NCBI RefSeq assembly: GCF_000785555.1
Contig: NZ_CP009129.1
Span: 1,922,001-1,986,000 of the forward strand
Direction of reading: 5' to 3'
Length of the DNA: 64,000 bases
Source of the DNA: Planococcus sp. PAMC 21323
Lineage (GTDB): Bacteria; Bacillota; Bacilli; Bacillales_A; Planococcaceae
Shown one piece after another: positions 1 to 9,176 of this stretch. Within the stretch, counting starts at the first letter, position 1. Every line of letters begins with the position of its first letter. The notes under the pieces were generated by a model that was not told the origin of the DNA, did not search any database, and saw only the letters and a list, made by a program, of their open reading frames with translations. Made by a program: the position numbers and the translations under genes.

Positions 1-592
1 CGAACTCCCCAGTAATTGACCAGTATTCTTCCGGTTCAAAAATTTTGATTTCGTTTTCACGATCAATTACTAGTCTTAGTGCTACTGATTGAACACGACC
101 AGCTGATAAACCTTTTTTTACTTTTTTCCAAAGCAAAGGGCTGATGCTATACCCTACAAGACGATCTAAAATTCGGCGTGCCTGTTGTGCATCAACTAAG
201 TCCATGTCAATTTTACGTGGGTGTTTAAATGATTCTTTAATCGCATCTTTTGTAATTTCGTTAAAGACGACACGACAATCTGAAGTTTGATCAATGCCGA
301 GTGCCGTTGCTAAATGCCATGCAATTGCTTCTCCTTCTCTGTCGGGGTCAGCCGCGAGAAAGACTTTCTTCGCTTTTTTTGCTTCTTTTTTAAGATCTTG
401 TAAGATTGGTCCTTTACCTCTGATTGTAATATAACGAGGTTCGTAGTTGTTTTCCACGTCTACACCCATTTGACTCCGGGGCAAATCGCGTAAATGTCCA
501 AGTGAAGCACGGACTTTATATTTCTTACCCAAATACCGCTCGATTGTTTTTGCCTTTGCAGGCGACTCCACAATCACTAAAAAATCCGCCAT
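1..592 (-). CDS. topA: DNA topoisomerase I, N-terminal part (runs off the window)
   Basis: This is the first 197 codons of type IA DNA topoisomerase, which relaxes negative supercoils by nicking one strand. The N-terminal TOPRIM domain is visible, with [12 protein letters not shown] carrying the metal-binding Glu9 and [14 protein letters not shown] carrying the acidic DxD pair at about Asp82 and Asp84. Further on, [17 protein letters not shown] begins the DNA-binding domain. The active-site tyrosine lies beyond the window edge. The ATG at 590-592 follows a GGAGGAAAAA-type ribosome binding site. It lies 101 bp downstream of dprA with no terminator between them, so the two are probably cotranscribed, as in B. 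subtilis. Identification is secure; only the 3' end is missing. Confidence 0.97.
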   Translation of the reverse strand, partial: MADFLVIVESPAKAKTIERYLGKKYKVRASLGHLRDLPRSQMGVDVENNYEPRYITIRGKGPILQDLKKEAKKAKKVFLAADPDREGEAIAWHLATALGIDQTSDCRVVFNEITKDAIKESFKHPRKIDMDLVDAQQARRILDRLVGYSISPLLWKKVKKGLSAGRVQSVALRLVIDRENEIKIFEPEEYWSITGEF

Positions 593-693
593 AAATTTTT
601 CCTCCTCATAGAGGTTTCTCAAAACTGCTAAAAGAATTACCTGTTGCAAAATGTATAACAGTTTTTAGCTTAATGCAAGGGTTTTCGTTTTTT

Positions 694-1590
694 TCATTCT
701 TTTTCAGCTGTCATATGTTGGTATTCTTCTAACACTTGCCAACCATTCCACACTGGTTTCGCGCCTTCAACTATCAATTTATGCGGCCCTTCAGATAACA
801 AAGAGTCAATATTACCTGGTACAGCAAAAATATCTTTTCCATGATCTAAAGCATGTTCAATTGTGCTCAAAGTGCCACTTTTAATCTGGGCTTCAGTTAC
901 GATAATTCCTTTAGATAAACCACTGATAATGCGATTTCTCATTGGGAAATTCCATTTTTCAGGCTTTACATAAGGTGGATATTCCGTTAAAACAAGGTGT
1001 CTTTCTTCTATTATATGGTTTAAGCCTGCATTTTCTTTTGGATAGGGGTGCAAAAATCCACTGCCCGTAACTGCGATTGTATGACCTCCTAAATCAATCG
1101 TTTTTTGATGAGCCATAGCATCCGCTCCTTTTGCTAAACCACTGACAATAACATAGCCTTTTTCCACAAGTGGCGGCACGATTTTTTGGAGAGCTTTTTG
1201 AGTGTATATTGTGGCTTTACGAGATCCAATTATGGCTACTTTTTGAGGGTTTTTTAATAATGTTAGATCTCCTTTAGCATAAAGAACAGCTGGTGGATCG
1301 ATTAATTCTAGTAAATTTTCGGGATAAAGTGGGTGTTGATAAGATATGGGGAGTATCTTATATTTGGCGTAGGTTTCATGTAAGGGGTATGTCAGAGATT
1401 GTCTATAAGAGGCTTTTAATTTGATTGCTTGTTCTAATTTAATATTCAGCAGCCACATTAATTCATTTGGTGATTTTTTTTCGAGTCTTGTTAAGTCTGG
1501 ATCATCTGAAAATAGCGGCAATAACTTCTGCAAACTTTTAGGGTAGACGTAATGCAATGCTAACAAACGTTTTGTAAATTCATCGTTCAT
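694..1590 (-). CDS. dprA: DNA-processing protein DprA (Smf)
   Basis: DprA binds incoming single-stranded DNA during natural transformation and loads RecA on it. The protein has 298 residues, typical for the Bacillus form. A helical N-terminal part (about 1-60) is followed by a Rossmann-like fold with IIGSRKAT (about 120-127), SGLAKGADAMAH (about 150-161) and the later NRIISGLSKG and SGTLSTIEHA motifs. A GAGGAGGAACAAG ribosome binding site precedes the ATG. A good promoter lies about 65 bp upstream, and topA follows downstream. Presence of dprA does not by itself show competence, because it is widely conserved. Confidence 0.95.
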   Translation of the reverse strand: MNDEFTKRLLALHYVYPKSLQKLLPLFSDDPDLTRLEKKSPNELMWLLNIKLEQAIKLKASYRQSLTYPLHETYAKYKILPISYQHPLYPENLLELIDPPAVLYAKGDLTLLKNPQKVAIIGSRKATIYTQKALQKIVPPLVEKGYVIVSGLAKGADAMAHQKTIDLGGHTIAVTGSGFLHPYPKENAGLNHIIEERHLVLTEYPPYVKPEKWNFPMRNRIISGLSKGIIVTEAQIKSGTLSTIEHALDHGKDIFAVPGNIDSLLSEGPHKLIVEGAKPVWNGWQVLEEYQHMTAEKE

Positions 1591-1653
1591 CTTGTTCCTC
1601 CTCTTTTTTAAAGATCAATTAAGGTGCGCCCGACTATGAAACACCTTCATTTC

Positions 1654-1682
1654 ATTTTAATCGTTTTTTCTGTCGACGTAAA
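1654..1682 (-). promoter_or_regulatory. Promoter of dprA-topA
   Basis: On the minus strand a TTTACG -35 element (1677-1682) and a TAAAAT -10 element (1654-1659) are separated by 17 bp. Between it and dprA the leader has a small inverted repeat, AAGGTG and CACCTT, with no T-tract. No strong divergent promoter for the plus-strand gene at 1839 was recognised. Confidence 0.5.
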
Positions 1683-1838
1683 CTTTTAAAATGCACCTTT
1701 TTTAGTAGAATAGTTATTTAATTCCTTATATTAGTTACTTGTTATCAATGGTAAACTAAAGCTACTAGAACAATGCTTTTTATACTCTCACTAGTTTCTA
1801 ACGAGTTAGTATCTTATTTTACTAAAAAGGAGTTTTAA

Positions 1839-2102
1839 ATGACATTGAGTAAAATAATTCATTCAAGTGCCACCATATTATGGTTGATCTCTGCTATTTA
1901 TTTACTTTATAAATATTTTTTAAACTTGGGCTACTGGGATCGTCCGCTTTATATTAGCTTAGGTTTATTCTTGATCATCATTATTAGCCGCAAACCATTT
2001 AATAAACTAAATCTATGGATTTCCTTATTTTACATTGCTTTTGGCGTTTGGGTTTCACTAGATTTCTTTCTAATTATGACAGATGTTTTTACAGTAAATT
2101 AA
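1839..2102 (+). CDS. Small hypothetical membrane protein (87 aa)
   Basis: I do not recognise this protein. It is 87 residues with about three hydrophobic segments (roughly 8-27, 36-50 and 59-80), short basic loops between them (SRKPFNKLN near 50-58), and no signal peptidase site or conserved motif that I can name. An AAAAAGGAGTTTTAA ribosome binding site sits just before the ATG, and a strong terminator follows 29 bp after the stop, so it looks like a real single-gene unit. It is the only plus-strand gene between dprA and sucD and interrupts an otherwise conserved gene order. A different-frame reading at 2015-2206 runs through the terminator and is not credible. Confidence 0.7.
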   Translation: MTLSKIIHSSATILWLISAIYLLYKYFLNLGYWDRPLYISLGLFLIIIISRKPFNKLNLWISLFYIAFGVWVSLDFFLIMTDVFTVN

Positions 2103-2130
2103 CGCTATTATTATCATCAAATAAAATAAA

Positions 2131-2170
2131 AAAACTCAAAACCTTGATTTACCAAGGCTTTGAGTTTTTA
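2131..2170. terminator. Bidirectional terminator between the 87-aa gene and sucD
   Basis: The inverted repeat AACTCAAAACCTTG / CAAGGCTTTGAGTT with a short loop is flanked by an A-tract on the left and a T-tract on the right. It can end transcription of the plus-strand small gene and of sucCD arriving on the minus strand. Confidence 0.85.
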
Positions 2171-2179
2171 TTTTACTTA

Positions 2180-3082
2180 TTAATGAGTTTTACACTTATC
2201 GTATAAACCTTTTTCTTTAATCACTTTGATCAAAGTTTCTCCGATTACTGATGGAGTGTCTGCAACTTCGATTCCAGCTTCGTTCATTGCTTTGATTTTA
2301 TCAGCAGCTGTTCCTTTACCGCCAGAAATAATCGCACCGGCATGGCCCATACGTTTTCCTTCAGGTGCAGTTTGTCCGCCAATAAATCCAACAACAGGTT
2401 TCGTCATGTTCGCTTTAACCCACTCAGCAGCTTCTTCTTCAGCTGTTCCGCCGATTTCACCGATCATTACAACTGCGTACGTATCTTCATCTTCGTTGAA
2501 TTCTTTCAACACATCGATAAAGTTTGTACCATTTACTGGGTCTCCACCAATACCGACAGCTGTCGATTGGCCAATTCCCTCTTCAGACAATTGGTGAGTC
2601 GCTTCATACGTCAGTGTACCTGAACGTGAAACAACGCCAACATGTCCTTTTTTATGAATGTATCCAGGCATGATGCCGATTTTACATTCGTCCGGAGTAA
2701 TAACGCCCGGGCAGTTTGGTCCAACAAGACGTGTTTTCTTGCCTTCCATGTAACGGTTCACTTTAACCATATCCAAAACTGGAATATGCTCAGTGATACA
2801 AATTGCCATGTCAAGTTCAGCTTCAACAGCTTCAAGAATTGCGTCTGCAGCGAAAGGTGCCGGTACGTAAATTACAGATACGTTAGCTCCTGTAGCTTTT
2901 ACTGCTTCTTCAACAGTATTGAAGACAGGTACGCCTTCAGCTTCAGTTCCGCCTTTACCTGGTGTTACACCCGCAACGATTTTCGTTCCGTATTCAAGCA
3001 TTTGCTTTGTATGGAAAAGGGCAGTTGACCCTGTAATTCCTTGTACAAGCACTTTTGTGTCTTTATTAATGTATACACTCAT
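2180..3082 (-). CDS. sucD: Succinate-CoA ligase (ADP-forming), alpha subunit
   Basis: This is the alpha subunit of succinyl-CoA synthetase, which forms succinate and ATP from succinyl-CoA in the TCA cycle. The 300-residue length is normal. The CoA-binding Rossmann domain at the N-terminus has [15 protein letters not shown] (about 13-27). GPNCPGVI lies at about 121-128, and the phosphorylated active-site histidine is in [11 protein letters not shown] (about His247). Its ATG lies 18 bp after the sucC stop, so the two form one operon. A bidirectional terminator follows. Confidence 0.98.
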   Translation of the reverse strand: MSVYINKDTKVLVQGITGSTALFHTKQMLEYGTKIVAGVTPGKGGTEAEGVPVFNTVEEAVKATGANVSVIYVPAPFAADAILEAVEAELDMAICITEHIPVLDMVKVNRYMEGKKTRLVGPNCPGVITPDECKIGIMPGYIHKKGHVGVVSRSGTLTYEATHQLSEEGIGQSTAVGIGGDPVNGTNFIDVLKEFNEDEDTYAVVMIGEIGGTAEEEAAEWVKANMTKPVVGFIGGQTAPEGKRMGHAGAIISGGKGTAADKIKAMNEAGIEVADTPSVIGETLIKVIKEKGLYDKCKTH

Positions 3083-3100
3083 TTTTGTCCCTGCCCTTCT

Positions 3101-4261
3101 TTAGCCTACAAGTTCTACGATCTGTTTAGCGCCGTCTGCCATTGTTCCAGCAGCTACGATATTAAGACCTGATTCATTAAGCAGTTTTTTACCAAGTTCT
3201 ACGTTTGTTCCTTCAAGACGGACTACTAATGGCACTTCAAGGCTTACTTCTTTAGCAGCTTGAATAACGCCTTCCGCAATGATGTCACACTTCATGATAC
3301 CGCCGAAAATGTTAACGAAAATTCCTTTTACATTCTTATCAGAAAGAATGATTTTGAAAGCTTCCGTTACTTTCTCAGCAGTGGCACCGCCCCCAACGTC
3401 AAGGAAGTTAGCGGGTGTTCCGCCGTAATAGTTGATCGTGTCCATAGTTGCCATAGCAAGTCCGGCGCCGTTAACCATACAGCCGATGTTCCCATCTAAA
3501 GAAATGTAGCTTAAGTCATACTTAGAGGCTTCAATTTCTTTTGGATCTTCTTCGTCGAAATCGCGAAGTTCCACAATATCTTTGTGGCGGTAAAGAGCGT
3601 TTTCATCGAAATCAAATTTCGCATCAAGTGCTAAAATATTGCCGTCGCCAGTTTCAACTAACGGGTTAATCTCAACGATAGACGCATCTTTTTCGATAAA
3701 TACTGTGTATAGTCCAAGCATGAATTTCGCCGCTTTGTTTACAAGCTTTGGCGGGATGTTCATGTTGAAAGCCATACGGCGTGCCTGGAAACCAGTCAAA
3801 CCGATTACTGGATCGATTACTTCTTTGAAGATTTTTTCAGGAGTGTTTTCAGAAACTTCTTCGATATCGACTCCGCCCTCTTCAGAGCCCATAAGAGTGA
3901 CACGAGCAGTTTGGCGATCTAGCACCAATCCGATGTAATACTCCTTCTTAATGTCAGATCCTTCTTCGATCAAAAGGCGTTTAATTTCTTTACCTTCTGG
4001 ACCTGTCTGGTGAGTCACAAGAACTTTACCTAAAAGTTCTTTCGCGTATGCACGGACTTCATCCAGATTTTTAGCGATTTTAACACCGCCAGCTTTGCCT
4101 CGTCCACCTGCGTGGATTTGTGCTTTTACCACGACAACATCAGTACTCAGTTCTTTAGCTGCCTTAACTGCTTCTTCCGGAGAAAAAGCAACAGTGCCGT
4201 AAGAAACTGCTACTCCGTATTGTCTGAGGAGTTCTTTTCCTTGATATTCATGGATATTCAT
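3101..4261 (-). CDS. sucC: Succinate-CoA ligase (ADP-forming), beta subunit
   Basis: This is the beta subunit of succinyl-CoA synthetase, binding nucleotide and succinate. The protein is 386 residues, the usual size. It opens with [17 protein letters not shown] and has an ATP-grasp fold over the first half ([18 protein letters not shown]). The C-terminal ligase domain has [11 protein letters not shown] and [14 protein letters not shown]. The ATG is preceded by GGAGGATGACAG. About 110 bp separate it from rnhB; I could not define a confident promoter there. It is the first gene of the sucC-sucD pair. Confidence 0.98.
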   Translation of the reverse strand: MNIHEYQGKELLRQYGVAVSYGTVAFSPEEAVKAAKELSTDVVVVKAQIHAGGRGKAGGVKIAKNLDEVRAYAKELLGKVLVTHQTGPEGKEIKRLLIEEGSDIKKEYYIGLVLDRQTARVTLMGSEEGGVDIEEVSENTPEKIFKEVIDPVIGLTGFQARRMAFNMNIPPKLVNKAAKFMLGLYTVFIEKDASIVEINPLVETGDGNILALDAKFDFDENALYRHKDIVELRDFDEEDPKEIEASKYDLSYISLDGNIGCMVNGAGLAMATMDTINYYGGTPANFLDVGGGATAEKVTEAFKIILSDKNVKGIFVNIFGGIMKCDIIAEGVIQAAKEVSLEVPLVVRLEGTNVELGKKLLNESGLNIVAAGTMADGAKQIVELVG

Positions 4262-4373
4262 CTGTCATCCTCCAATCAAACATCTTTATCTTAATTTTAT
4301 TGCCTCTACCATTGTATTAAAGTTGTCACAAAAAGTCCACCGTTGTTCGTTATTCAAACAAAACTTAGTCTGT

Positions 4374-5153
4374 TTAAAACAGTGAATTTTGCGTCAAAAG
4401 AGTTTTTATCGGTTCGAAGGTCTTTCGATGTATTTCACAAGGACCATATTCCTTGATTGCCGCGATGTGTTCTTTCGTACCATATCCTGCATGTTTTTCA
4501 AATCCATACCGAGGATACTGAACAGCGTAGTCAGCCATTAATGCATCTCTTCCTGTCTTCGCTAAAATAGAAGCCGCTGCTATACTCAAACTTTGAGCAT
4601 CCCCTTTGATAATAGACTCACAAGGCACCGGAATCTCGAGCATCATCGCATCAGCCAGGACAATAGCAGGTGCAGGAGTCAATGCTAGCGCAGCTTCTGT
4701 CATTGAATTTCGTGTAGCTTGATAAATATTCAGTCGATCAATTTCTTCAGTCGATTGAATATGAACCGAGTAACTTACAGCTATTTTTTTAATTATTTCA
4801 GCAAATTCATCGCGTTTCGCTTTACTTAATTGTTTGGAATCATCTAAACCGATTAAACTTGAACAGTCTTCTGGCAATATTACAGCAGCTGTTACGACAG
4901 GTCCTGCTAGTGGACCTCTCCCCGCTTCATCAATTCCTGCTACTAAGTCCGAGTTTTCTTTTCTGAAAAAATCGTCAAACGCTAGTTTTTCATTGTGATT
5001 ATCCTGCAATATTTTTCGTTGCATTTGATTTCGGTGCCACGATGCCAATAAGGTCTGTACGCTTTTACGGGAATCCCCCTCGAGGTCCGCCATCCACGGT
5101 TGCCACTCCGTTGTTATTTTTAGCTTTTCTTTTATCTCAGCGCTAGTTTGCAT
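4374..5153 (-). CDS. rnhB: Ribonuclease HII
   Basis: RNase HII removes ribonucleotides misincorporated into DNA and degrades RNA in RNA-DNA hybrids. The 259-residue protein has the Firmicute N-terminal extension (about 70 residues) before the catalytic core. AGIDEAGRGPLAGPVV contains the acidic pair at about Asp75-Glu76, LADAM gives a third acid at about Asp168, and IIKGDAQSLSIAAASILAK is the conserved lysine/substrate motif. It follows the rbgA terminator, so its expression depends on read-through or a weak local promoter. The gene order lepB-rbgA-rnhB is typical of the family neighbourhood. Confidence 0.96.
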   Translation of the reverse strand: MQTSAEIKEKLKITTEWQPWMADLEGDSRKSVQTLLASWHRNQMQRKILQDNHNEKLAFDDFFRKENSDLVAGIDEAGRGPLAGPVVTAAVILPEDCSSLIGLDDSKQLSKAKRDEFAEIIKKIAVSYSVHIQSTEEIDRLNIYQATRNSMTEAALALTPAPAIVLADAMMLEIPVPCESIIKGDAQSLSIAAASILAKTGRDALMADYAVQYPRYGFEKHAGYGTKEHIAAIKEYGPCEIHRKTFEPIKTLLTQNSLF

Positions 5154-5187
5154 CAGTTCAACTTCTCTCAGTTTTTTTATGACTATG

Positions 5188-5220
5188 TAAAAAGCTGCTC
5201 CTCAAATTCGAGGAGCAGCT
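5188..5220 (-). terminator. Terminator after rbgA
   Basis: The perfect inverted repeat AGCTGCTCCTC / GAGGAGCAGCT with a 6-nt loop is followed by TTTTT on the minus strand. It lies between the rbgA stop and the rnhB start, so it would limit transcription into rnhB. Confidence 0.85.
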
Positions 5221-5240
5221 CTTGTTAAAAGAGTAAACTC

Positions 5241-6107
5241 TCACTCTTCTTCTTCAATCATTTCATCTCTATAATCGAATGTTACTTTACCTAAATACTG
5301 ATTACGAATGTCACGTACAATCACTTCGGCCGTCATTTCATAATCGACTTCACCGTGCTGATCTTTAAAGCCCCGTTTTTTGCCAATATGATCAAACGTA
5401 TTAACGATTTCTTCGTCAACATGATCGATACCATAACGTTCTTTCATTCGATCTGGATAGCGTTCTTCTAAAAATTTGAGTGAGTAAATAGCCAGTTCCT
5501 GCATCTGGATTACCGAATCTTTAATGGCGCCTGTAACTGCTAGTTTCAATCCTGTTTCCGGATCCTCAAACTTCGGCCATAAAATACCAGGCGTATCCAA
5601 TAACTCAATTTCTTTGCCTACTTTGATCCATTGTTGCGCTTTTGTAACACCGGGCATATTCCCTGTTTTCGCTAAGCTTTTCTTCGATAAACGGTTAATG
5701 AGTGTCGATTTCCCAACGTTCGGTATTCCAACAATCATAGCGCGAATTGCACGAGGCTTAATGCCTTTTGCAATCATCCGGTCCCATTTTTCTTCGAGTA
5801 TTTCTTTTGATGCTTTTGTCACTAATTGCAATCCTCTACCTTCAAGCGAGTTGATCGCAACTGCTCGCGTACCTTGATCCTCGAAATAACGAATCCATTT
5901 TTTCGTTTCAACCTCATCAGCCATGTCCATTTTGTTTAAAATAATAAGACGCGGTTTTTGTTGAATCACTTGATCGATCATCGGATTTCGTGAAGATAAA
6001 GGTAACCTGGCGTCAACAAGCTCAAAAATAATGTCTACTAATTTCAGTTTTTCGGTAACTTGTCTTCGCGCTTTTGCCATGTGTCCAGGAAACCATTGTA
6101 TCGTCAT
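5241..6107 (-). CDS. rbgA: Ribosome biogenesis GTPase RbgA (YlqF)
   Basis: RbgA is a circularly permuted GTPase needed for late 50S subunit assembly. The 288-residue protein shows the permuted motif order: G4 NKMD (about 58-61) comes before the G1 P-loop GIPNVGKST (about 127-135), then G3 DTPG (about 171-174). The N-terminus [16 protein letters not shown] is diagnostic for this family. A C-terminal RNA-binding helical region follows. It starts 11 bp after lepB, so both probably share the lepB promoter. The neighbouring rplS is consistent with a ribosome-assembly block. Confidence 0.97.
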   Translation of the reverse strand: MTIQWFPGHMAKARRQVTEKLKLVDIIFELVDARLPLSSRNPMIDQVIQQKPRLIILNKMDMADEVETKKWIRYFEDQGTRAVAINSLEGRGLQLVTKASKEILEEKWDRMIAKGIKPRAIRAMIVGIPNVGKSTLINRLSKKSLAKTGNMPGVTKAQQWIKVGKEIELLDTPGILWPKFEDPETGLKLAVTGAIKDSVIQMQELAIYSLKFLEERYPDRMKERYGIDHVDEEIVNTFDHIGKKRGFKDQHGEVDYEMTAEVIVRDIRNQYLGKVTFDYRDEMIEEEE

Positions 6108-6118
6108 AAAACCACTCC

Positions 6119-6676
6119 TTATTTTACAATTCCCGCTTCAGCCAATGGCCAAAAAACGAAACTTGTGTCGCCTATCACTTCGTCGGTTGATACCAATCCG
6201 ATGTGTCGGCTGTCTTTACTCGCGCGGCGATTGTCGCCCATTACAAAAATAGATCCGTCAGGTATTGTACTCTCACCTGTAACATCTTCTAAATCAAAAT
6301 CTTCCGTTAGCGTACCAGTTATGCCTTGTTTATAAAAATCTAAATAAGGCTCTTCTATTGCTTCTCCATTTATATACAGTTGGTCATCTTCGTAAGCGAT
6401 GTGATCGCCCGGCAACCCGATTATACGTTTAATATAATCTTTCTTTTCTGGGGCATGAAAAACAATGATATCGAAGCGGTCAGGCTCTCCGACCGAATAA
6501 CCTATCTTGTTGACAATCATGCGATCTCCATGTTCTAGGGTTGGCATCATCGATTCTCCATCTACTACAATCGGCGTGAATAAAAAGAAACGAATAATTG
6601 CTGCCAAGCCGAAGGCAATCAACAAAGCTTTGGACCATTCCCACATTTCATTTTTCTTCTTGGATTCAGTCTCCAT
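6119..6676 (-). CDS. lepB: Type I signal peptidase
   Basis: Type I signal peptidase cleaves signal peptides from secreted proteins at the outer face of the membrane. The 185-residue protein has one N-terminal membrane segment (about 15-35), as in Gram-positive SipS-type enzymes. The catalytic serine is in [10 protein letters not shown] (about Ser42) and the catalytic lysine is in [11 protein letters not shown] (about Lys83). The box [13 protein letters not shown] is near the C-terminus. The ATG is preceded by GGGGAGGAACACGC. It has its own promoter just after the rplS terminator and leads into rbgA. Confidence 0.96.
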   Translation of the reverse strand: METESKKKNEMWEWSKALLIAFGLAAIIRFFLFTPIVVDGESMMPTLEHGDRMIVNKIGYSVGEPDRFDIIVFHAPEKKDYIKRIIGLPGDHIAYEDDQLYINGEAIEEPYLDFYKQGITGTLTEDFDLEDVTGESTIPDGSIFVMGDNRRASKDSRHIGLVSTDEVIGDTSFVFWPLAEAGIVK

Positions 6677-6705
6677 GCGTGTTCCTCCCCAAACTTACTG
6701 TTCTA

Positions 6706-6734
6706 ATTGTACAAGGAAACCTACTTTTTAGCAA
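6706..6734 (-). promoter_or_regulatory. Promoter of lepB-rbgA
   Basis: On the minus strand TTGCTA (6729-6734) and TACAAT (6706-6711) are spaced by 17 bp, and the -10 is preceded by TTG. The -35 element directly follows the T-tract of the rplS terminator, so one transcript ends where the next begins. Confidence 0.6.
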
Positions 6735-6762
6735 AAAGAAAGAGGGCGCAAGCGCCCTCTTT
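6735..6762 (-). terminator. Terminator after rplS
   Basis: The hairpin AAAGAGGGCG / CGCCCTCTTT with a 4-nt loop is followed by CTTTTTG on the minus strand. It lies 14 bp past the rplS stop. Confidence 0.85.
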
Positions 6763-6775
6763 CATCCATGCAATC

Positions 6776-7120
6776 TTATCGAATTTCTTTAATACGAGCT
6801 GCTTTACCACGTAGATCACGTAAGTAATACAATTTCGCACGACGTACTTTACCACGACGGGTAACTTCAAGCTGTGCAATTTTTGGTGTGTGTACAGGGA
6901 ATGTACGCTCAACACCAACACCGTAAGAGATTTTGCGAACAGTGAATGACTCACTGATTCCGCCTCCGCGACGGCTAATTACGACTCCTTCGTATACCTG
7001 AACACGTTCGCGTGTACCCTCGACAACTTTAACGTGGACGCGAACAGTATCTCCAGGACGGAACTTAGGAAGGTCCGTACGAAGTTGTTCTTTAGTGATT
7101 TCTGTAATAATGTTTTGCAT
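6776..7120 (-). CDS. rplS: 50S ribosomal protein L19
   Basis: This is large-subunit ribosomal protein L19, 114 residues and full length, located at the 30S-50S interface. [20 protein letters not shown] (about 21-40) and the C-terminal [20 protein letters not shown] are characteristic. A strong GGAGAG-type ribosome binding site precedes the ATG. It lies 136 bp downstream of trmD, behind a leader that may carry a regulatory structure, and is followed by a terminator. The order rimM-trmD-rplS is widely conserved. Confidence 0.98.
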   Translation of the reverse strand: MQNIITEITKEQLRTDLPKFRPGDTVRVHVKVVEGTRERVQVYEGVVISRRGGGISESFTVRKISYGVGVERTFPVHTPKIAQLEVTRRGKVRRAKLYYLRDLRGKAARIKEIR

Positions 7121-7256
7121 TATTTTTCTCTCCTTCTACAGACGCTCTTACACCATTTTGACTGTTGCAGCGGAACATCGTGATCCTGTACTTTACATAA
7201 AAGTACATTGTCCATGTTACCACTGTTACTCGACTCATGCAAGAGCAACTTAAAAT
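7121..7256 (-). promoter_or_regulatory. Structured rplS leader (candidate L19 leader)
   Basis: This 136-nt spacer between trmD and rplS carries a hairpin on the minus strand, GTACTTT / AAAGTAC. It is followed by a GTTCCGCTGC segment close to the ribosome binding site. Bacillales are known to have an autoregulatory L19 leader at this position. I assign this by position and presence of structure, not by a covariance match. Confidence 0.35.
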
Positions 7257-7982
7257 CTATTTTGATTTCTTTAATCCGTCAATAATTTTCAGTTGTTTAT
7301 CGCTTAACTCAATTTTCTCAAGTAAGTCTGGACGTCTTTCGAGAGTCCGTTGCAAGGTTTGTTCTTCTCGCCATTGATCAACTTTCCCGTGATTACCGGA
7401 AGTTAGCACGTCTGGCACTTTCCACCCTCTAAAATCAGCTGGACGCGTGTACTGTGGATGTTCTAGAAGTCCCGTAGAGAATGAGTCGCGTATTGGCGAA
7501 TCGGCGTTTCCTAGCACGCCTGGAAGCAATCTCACGACACTATCGATCACAGTCATGGCAGCTAACTCACCGCCAGTTAGCACAAAATCCCCAATTGAAA
7601 TTTCATCTGTAACTAAATGCTCTCGAATACGTTCGTCATATCCTTCGTAATGGCCACAAATAAATACCAACTCTTCTTCATTTGCTAACTCTTCAGCTTT
7701 TTGCTGTGTAAAGCGTTCTCCTTGTGGGCACAATAAAATCACACGTCGTTTACTGTTTGGTGAGAGACTTTCAACCGCGTTAAAAATCGGCTCTGGTTTT
7801 AATACCATTCCAGCCCCTCCACCAAATGGATAATCGTCAACTTGTCTTTTATTATCGGCAAATTCACGAATATCAACAACGTTTAAACTAACGGCCTTTT
7901 TATCTTGCGCTTTTCTCATAATCGAATGTTGAAAGACACCCTCAAACATCGGTGGAAACAACGATAGCACATGGATATTCAT
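7257..7982 (-). CDS. trmD: tRNA (guanine-N1)-methyltransferase
   Basis: TrmD methylates G37 of tRNAs reading CNN and related codons, using S-adenosylmethionine, and so prevents frameshifting. The trefoil-knot SPOUT fold is recognised from [28 protein letters not shown] and [17 protein letters not shown] start it at the ATG at 7980-7982, giving 241 aa and matching the family N-terminus ([10 protein letters not shown]). A TTG codon immediately upstream would add one residue. The ATG overlaps the rimM stop by one base (TGATG), so translation is probably coupled. Confidence 0.97.
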   Translation of the reverse strand: MNIHVLSLFPPMFEGVFQHSIMRKAQDKKAVSLNVVDIREFADNKRQVDDYPFGGGAGMVLKPEPIFNAVESLSPNSKRRVILLCPQGERFTQQKAEELANEEELVFICGHYEGYDERIREHLVTDEISIGDFVLTGGELAAMTVIDSVVRLLPGVLGNADSPIRDSFSTGLLEHPQYTRPADFRGWKVPDVLTSGNHGKVDQWREEQTLQRTLERRPDLLEKIELSDKQLKIIDGLKKSK

Positions 7983-8503
7983 CAAGACAATAATCCTTCG
8001 ATCACTTCGATGATGACTTTCTTTTCATCAATATCAATTTCTTTAACGATTTCTTCTGTATAAGGAATATAATGTTTTTTACCTTTTTCAGGTGTTACTT
8101 CCCACACATCATTAGCACCCGTCTCCAAAATCTCCGTAATCTTCCCGAGTTCTTGACCTTCAGTTGAATAAACCATACACTCAAGAATTTCGTGATGATA
8201 AAAAGCATTTTCTTCGAGGTCCGTTAAATCGTGTTCAGCAATTCTCAAATAAGATTCTTTAAATGGCTCAACATCATTGATATTTGGATAGCCTTCAAAA
8301 GTTAACAATTCAAAGTTTTTATGTTGGCGATGACTGGCGATTTTTACCGTAATTGGTTTTTTTGCATCCGGAGTGAAAAGCCCAAGCTTTGTTCCTACAG
8401 CAAATCGTTCTTCTGGAAAATCGGTACGTGATAAAACACGTACTTCTCCACGGATTCCGTGAGTGTTGACAATTTTACCTACATTAAACCATTGCACAAA
8501 CAT
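7982..8503 (-). CDS. rimM: 16S rRNA processing protein RimM
   Basis: RimM assists maturation of the 30S head and binds ribosomal protein S19. The 173-residue protein has the N-terminal RimM barrel ([19 protein letters not shown], about 5-23) and a C-terminal PRC barrel ([20 protein letters not shown]). It is preceded by an AAAGGATGT ribosome binding site and overlaps trmD by one base. A terminator separates it from khpA upstream. The ylqD gene found at this place in B. subtilis is absent. Confidence 0.96.
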   Translation of the reverse strand: MFVQWFNVGKIVNTHGIRGEVRVLSRTDFPEERFAVGTKLGLFTPDAKKPITVKIASHRQHKNFELLTFEGYPNINDVEPFKESYLRIAEHDLTDLEENAFYHHEILECMVYSTEGQELGKITEILETGANDVWEVTPEKGKKHYIPYTEEIVKEIDIDEKKVIIEVIEGLLS

Positions 8504-8526
8504 ACATCCTTTCTATCCTATTTTTC

Positions 8527-8563
8527 TGAAAAAAAAAGAAGGAACCGGGGCTCCTTCTTTTTC
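8527..8563 (-). terminator. Terminator between khpA and rimM
   Basis: The stem GAAGGAGCC / GGTTCCTTC closed by a short loop is followed by a run of nine T residues on the minus strand. It starts right at the khpA stop and would separate rpsP-khpA from rimM-trmD-rplS. Confidence 0.8.
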
Positions 8564-8797
8564 TTAATCCACAATATCGAGATAAGTTTTTTTCTTATGA
8601 TAACCGCCTGCTGCTGAGTACACAATTGAACGAACAGCTTTTGCTACACGTCCCTGCTTCCCGATTACTTTCCCTGTATCCTCAGGATGCACAGAAAGCT
8701 TGTAGACAATTCGGCTTGCGTTTTCGTCAGTAATGACGCGAACTTCTTCCGGATAATCAACTAACGGTTTAACAATGGTCTCTATCAGCTGCTTCAT
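8564..8797 (-). CDS. khpA: KH-domain RNA-binding protein KhpA (YlqC)
   Basis: This is a 77-residue single KH-domain protein. In relatives KhpA forms a dimer with KhpB and binds many RNAs, affecting cell elongation and division. The GxxG loop is visible as GKQG (about 46-49) within GKVIGKQGRVAKAVR. It lies 13 bp after rpsP, a conserved pair, and is followed directly by a terminator. Family assignment is clear; the specific RNA targets are unknown from sequence. Confidence 0.94.
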   Translation of the reverse strand: MKQLIETIVKPLVDYPEEVRVITDENASRIVYKLSVHPEDTGKVIGKQGRVAKAVRSIVYSAAGGYHKKKTYLDIVD

Positions 8798-8810
8798 AAG
8801 AAACTCTCCC

Positions 8811-9083
8811 TTACTTGTTTAGTTTTTCGTTATGGAATTTCTCCATAATGCCTTTTTGAGAAAACAAGTTACGTACAGTGTCAGATGGTTTTGCACCATC
8901 ATGAAGCCATTTCAATACTTGTTCTTCATCGATCTTAACTTCAGCTGGAACTGTCAGTGGGTTGTAAGTACCTACTGTCTGAATTTGACGGCCGTCACGT
9001 GGAGCACGTGAGTCAGCTACTACAATACGGTAAAAAGGAGATTTTTTAGCTCCCATACGTTTCAAGCGAATTTTTACTGCCAT
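8811..9083 (-). CDS. rpsP: 30S ribosomal protein S16
   Basis: This is small-subunit ribosomal protein S16, 90 residues and full length. The N-terminus [20 protein letters not shown] and the [15 protein letters not shown] segment are typical. A GGAGGTGC ribosome binding site precedes the ATG. It is the first gene after a good promoter and is followed by khpA. Confidence 0.98.
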   Translation of the reverse strand: MAVKIRLKRMGAKKSPFYRIVVADSRAPRDGRQIQTVGTYNPLTVPAEVKIDEEQVLKWLHDGAKPSDTVRNLFSQKGIMEKFHNEKLNK

Positions 9084-9124
9084 TTCTTAAAGCACCTCCG
9101 AATAGTTTCACACAAGATATTATA

Positions 9125-9153
9125 TTAGCAAGCTTTAAATAGTTTGTAAAGTA
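9125..9153 (-). promoter_or_regulatory. Promoter of rpsP-khpA
   Basis: On the minus strand TTTACA (9148-9153) and TAATAT (9125-9130) are spaced by 17 bp, and TGC before the -10 makes an extended -10. It lies in the 93-bp gap between ffh and rpsP. Confidence 0.55.
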
Positions 9154-9176
9154 TTTTTTCTTAACACCTTAAAATT

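Noticed and set aside
2015-2206. Overlapping 63-codon plus-strand frame near 1839-2102
   Set aside because: It runs through the terminator hairpin into the sucD end, lacks a ribosome binding site and reads as a shadow.
2226-2597. Long plus-strand frame opposite sucD
   Set aside because: Antisense shadow of sucD, which is full length with intact motifs; no ribosome binding site.
4262-4373. Promoter of sucCD
   Set aside because: TTGTGA-like and TAGAGG-like boxes are present but too weak to report as a promoter.
6721-6954. Minus-strand 77-codon frame overlapping rplS
   Set aside because: Out-of-frame reading of rplS that runs through its terminator.
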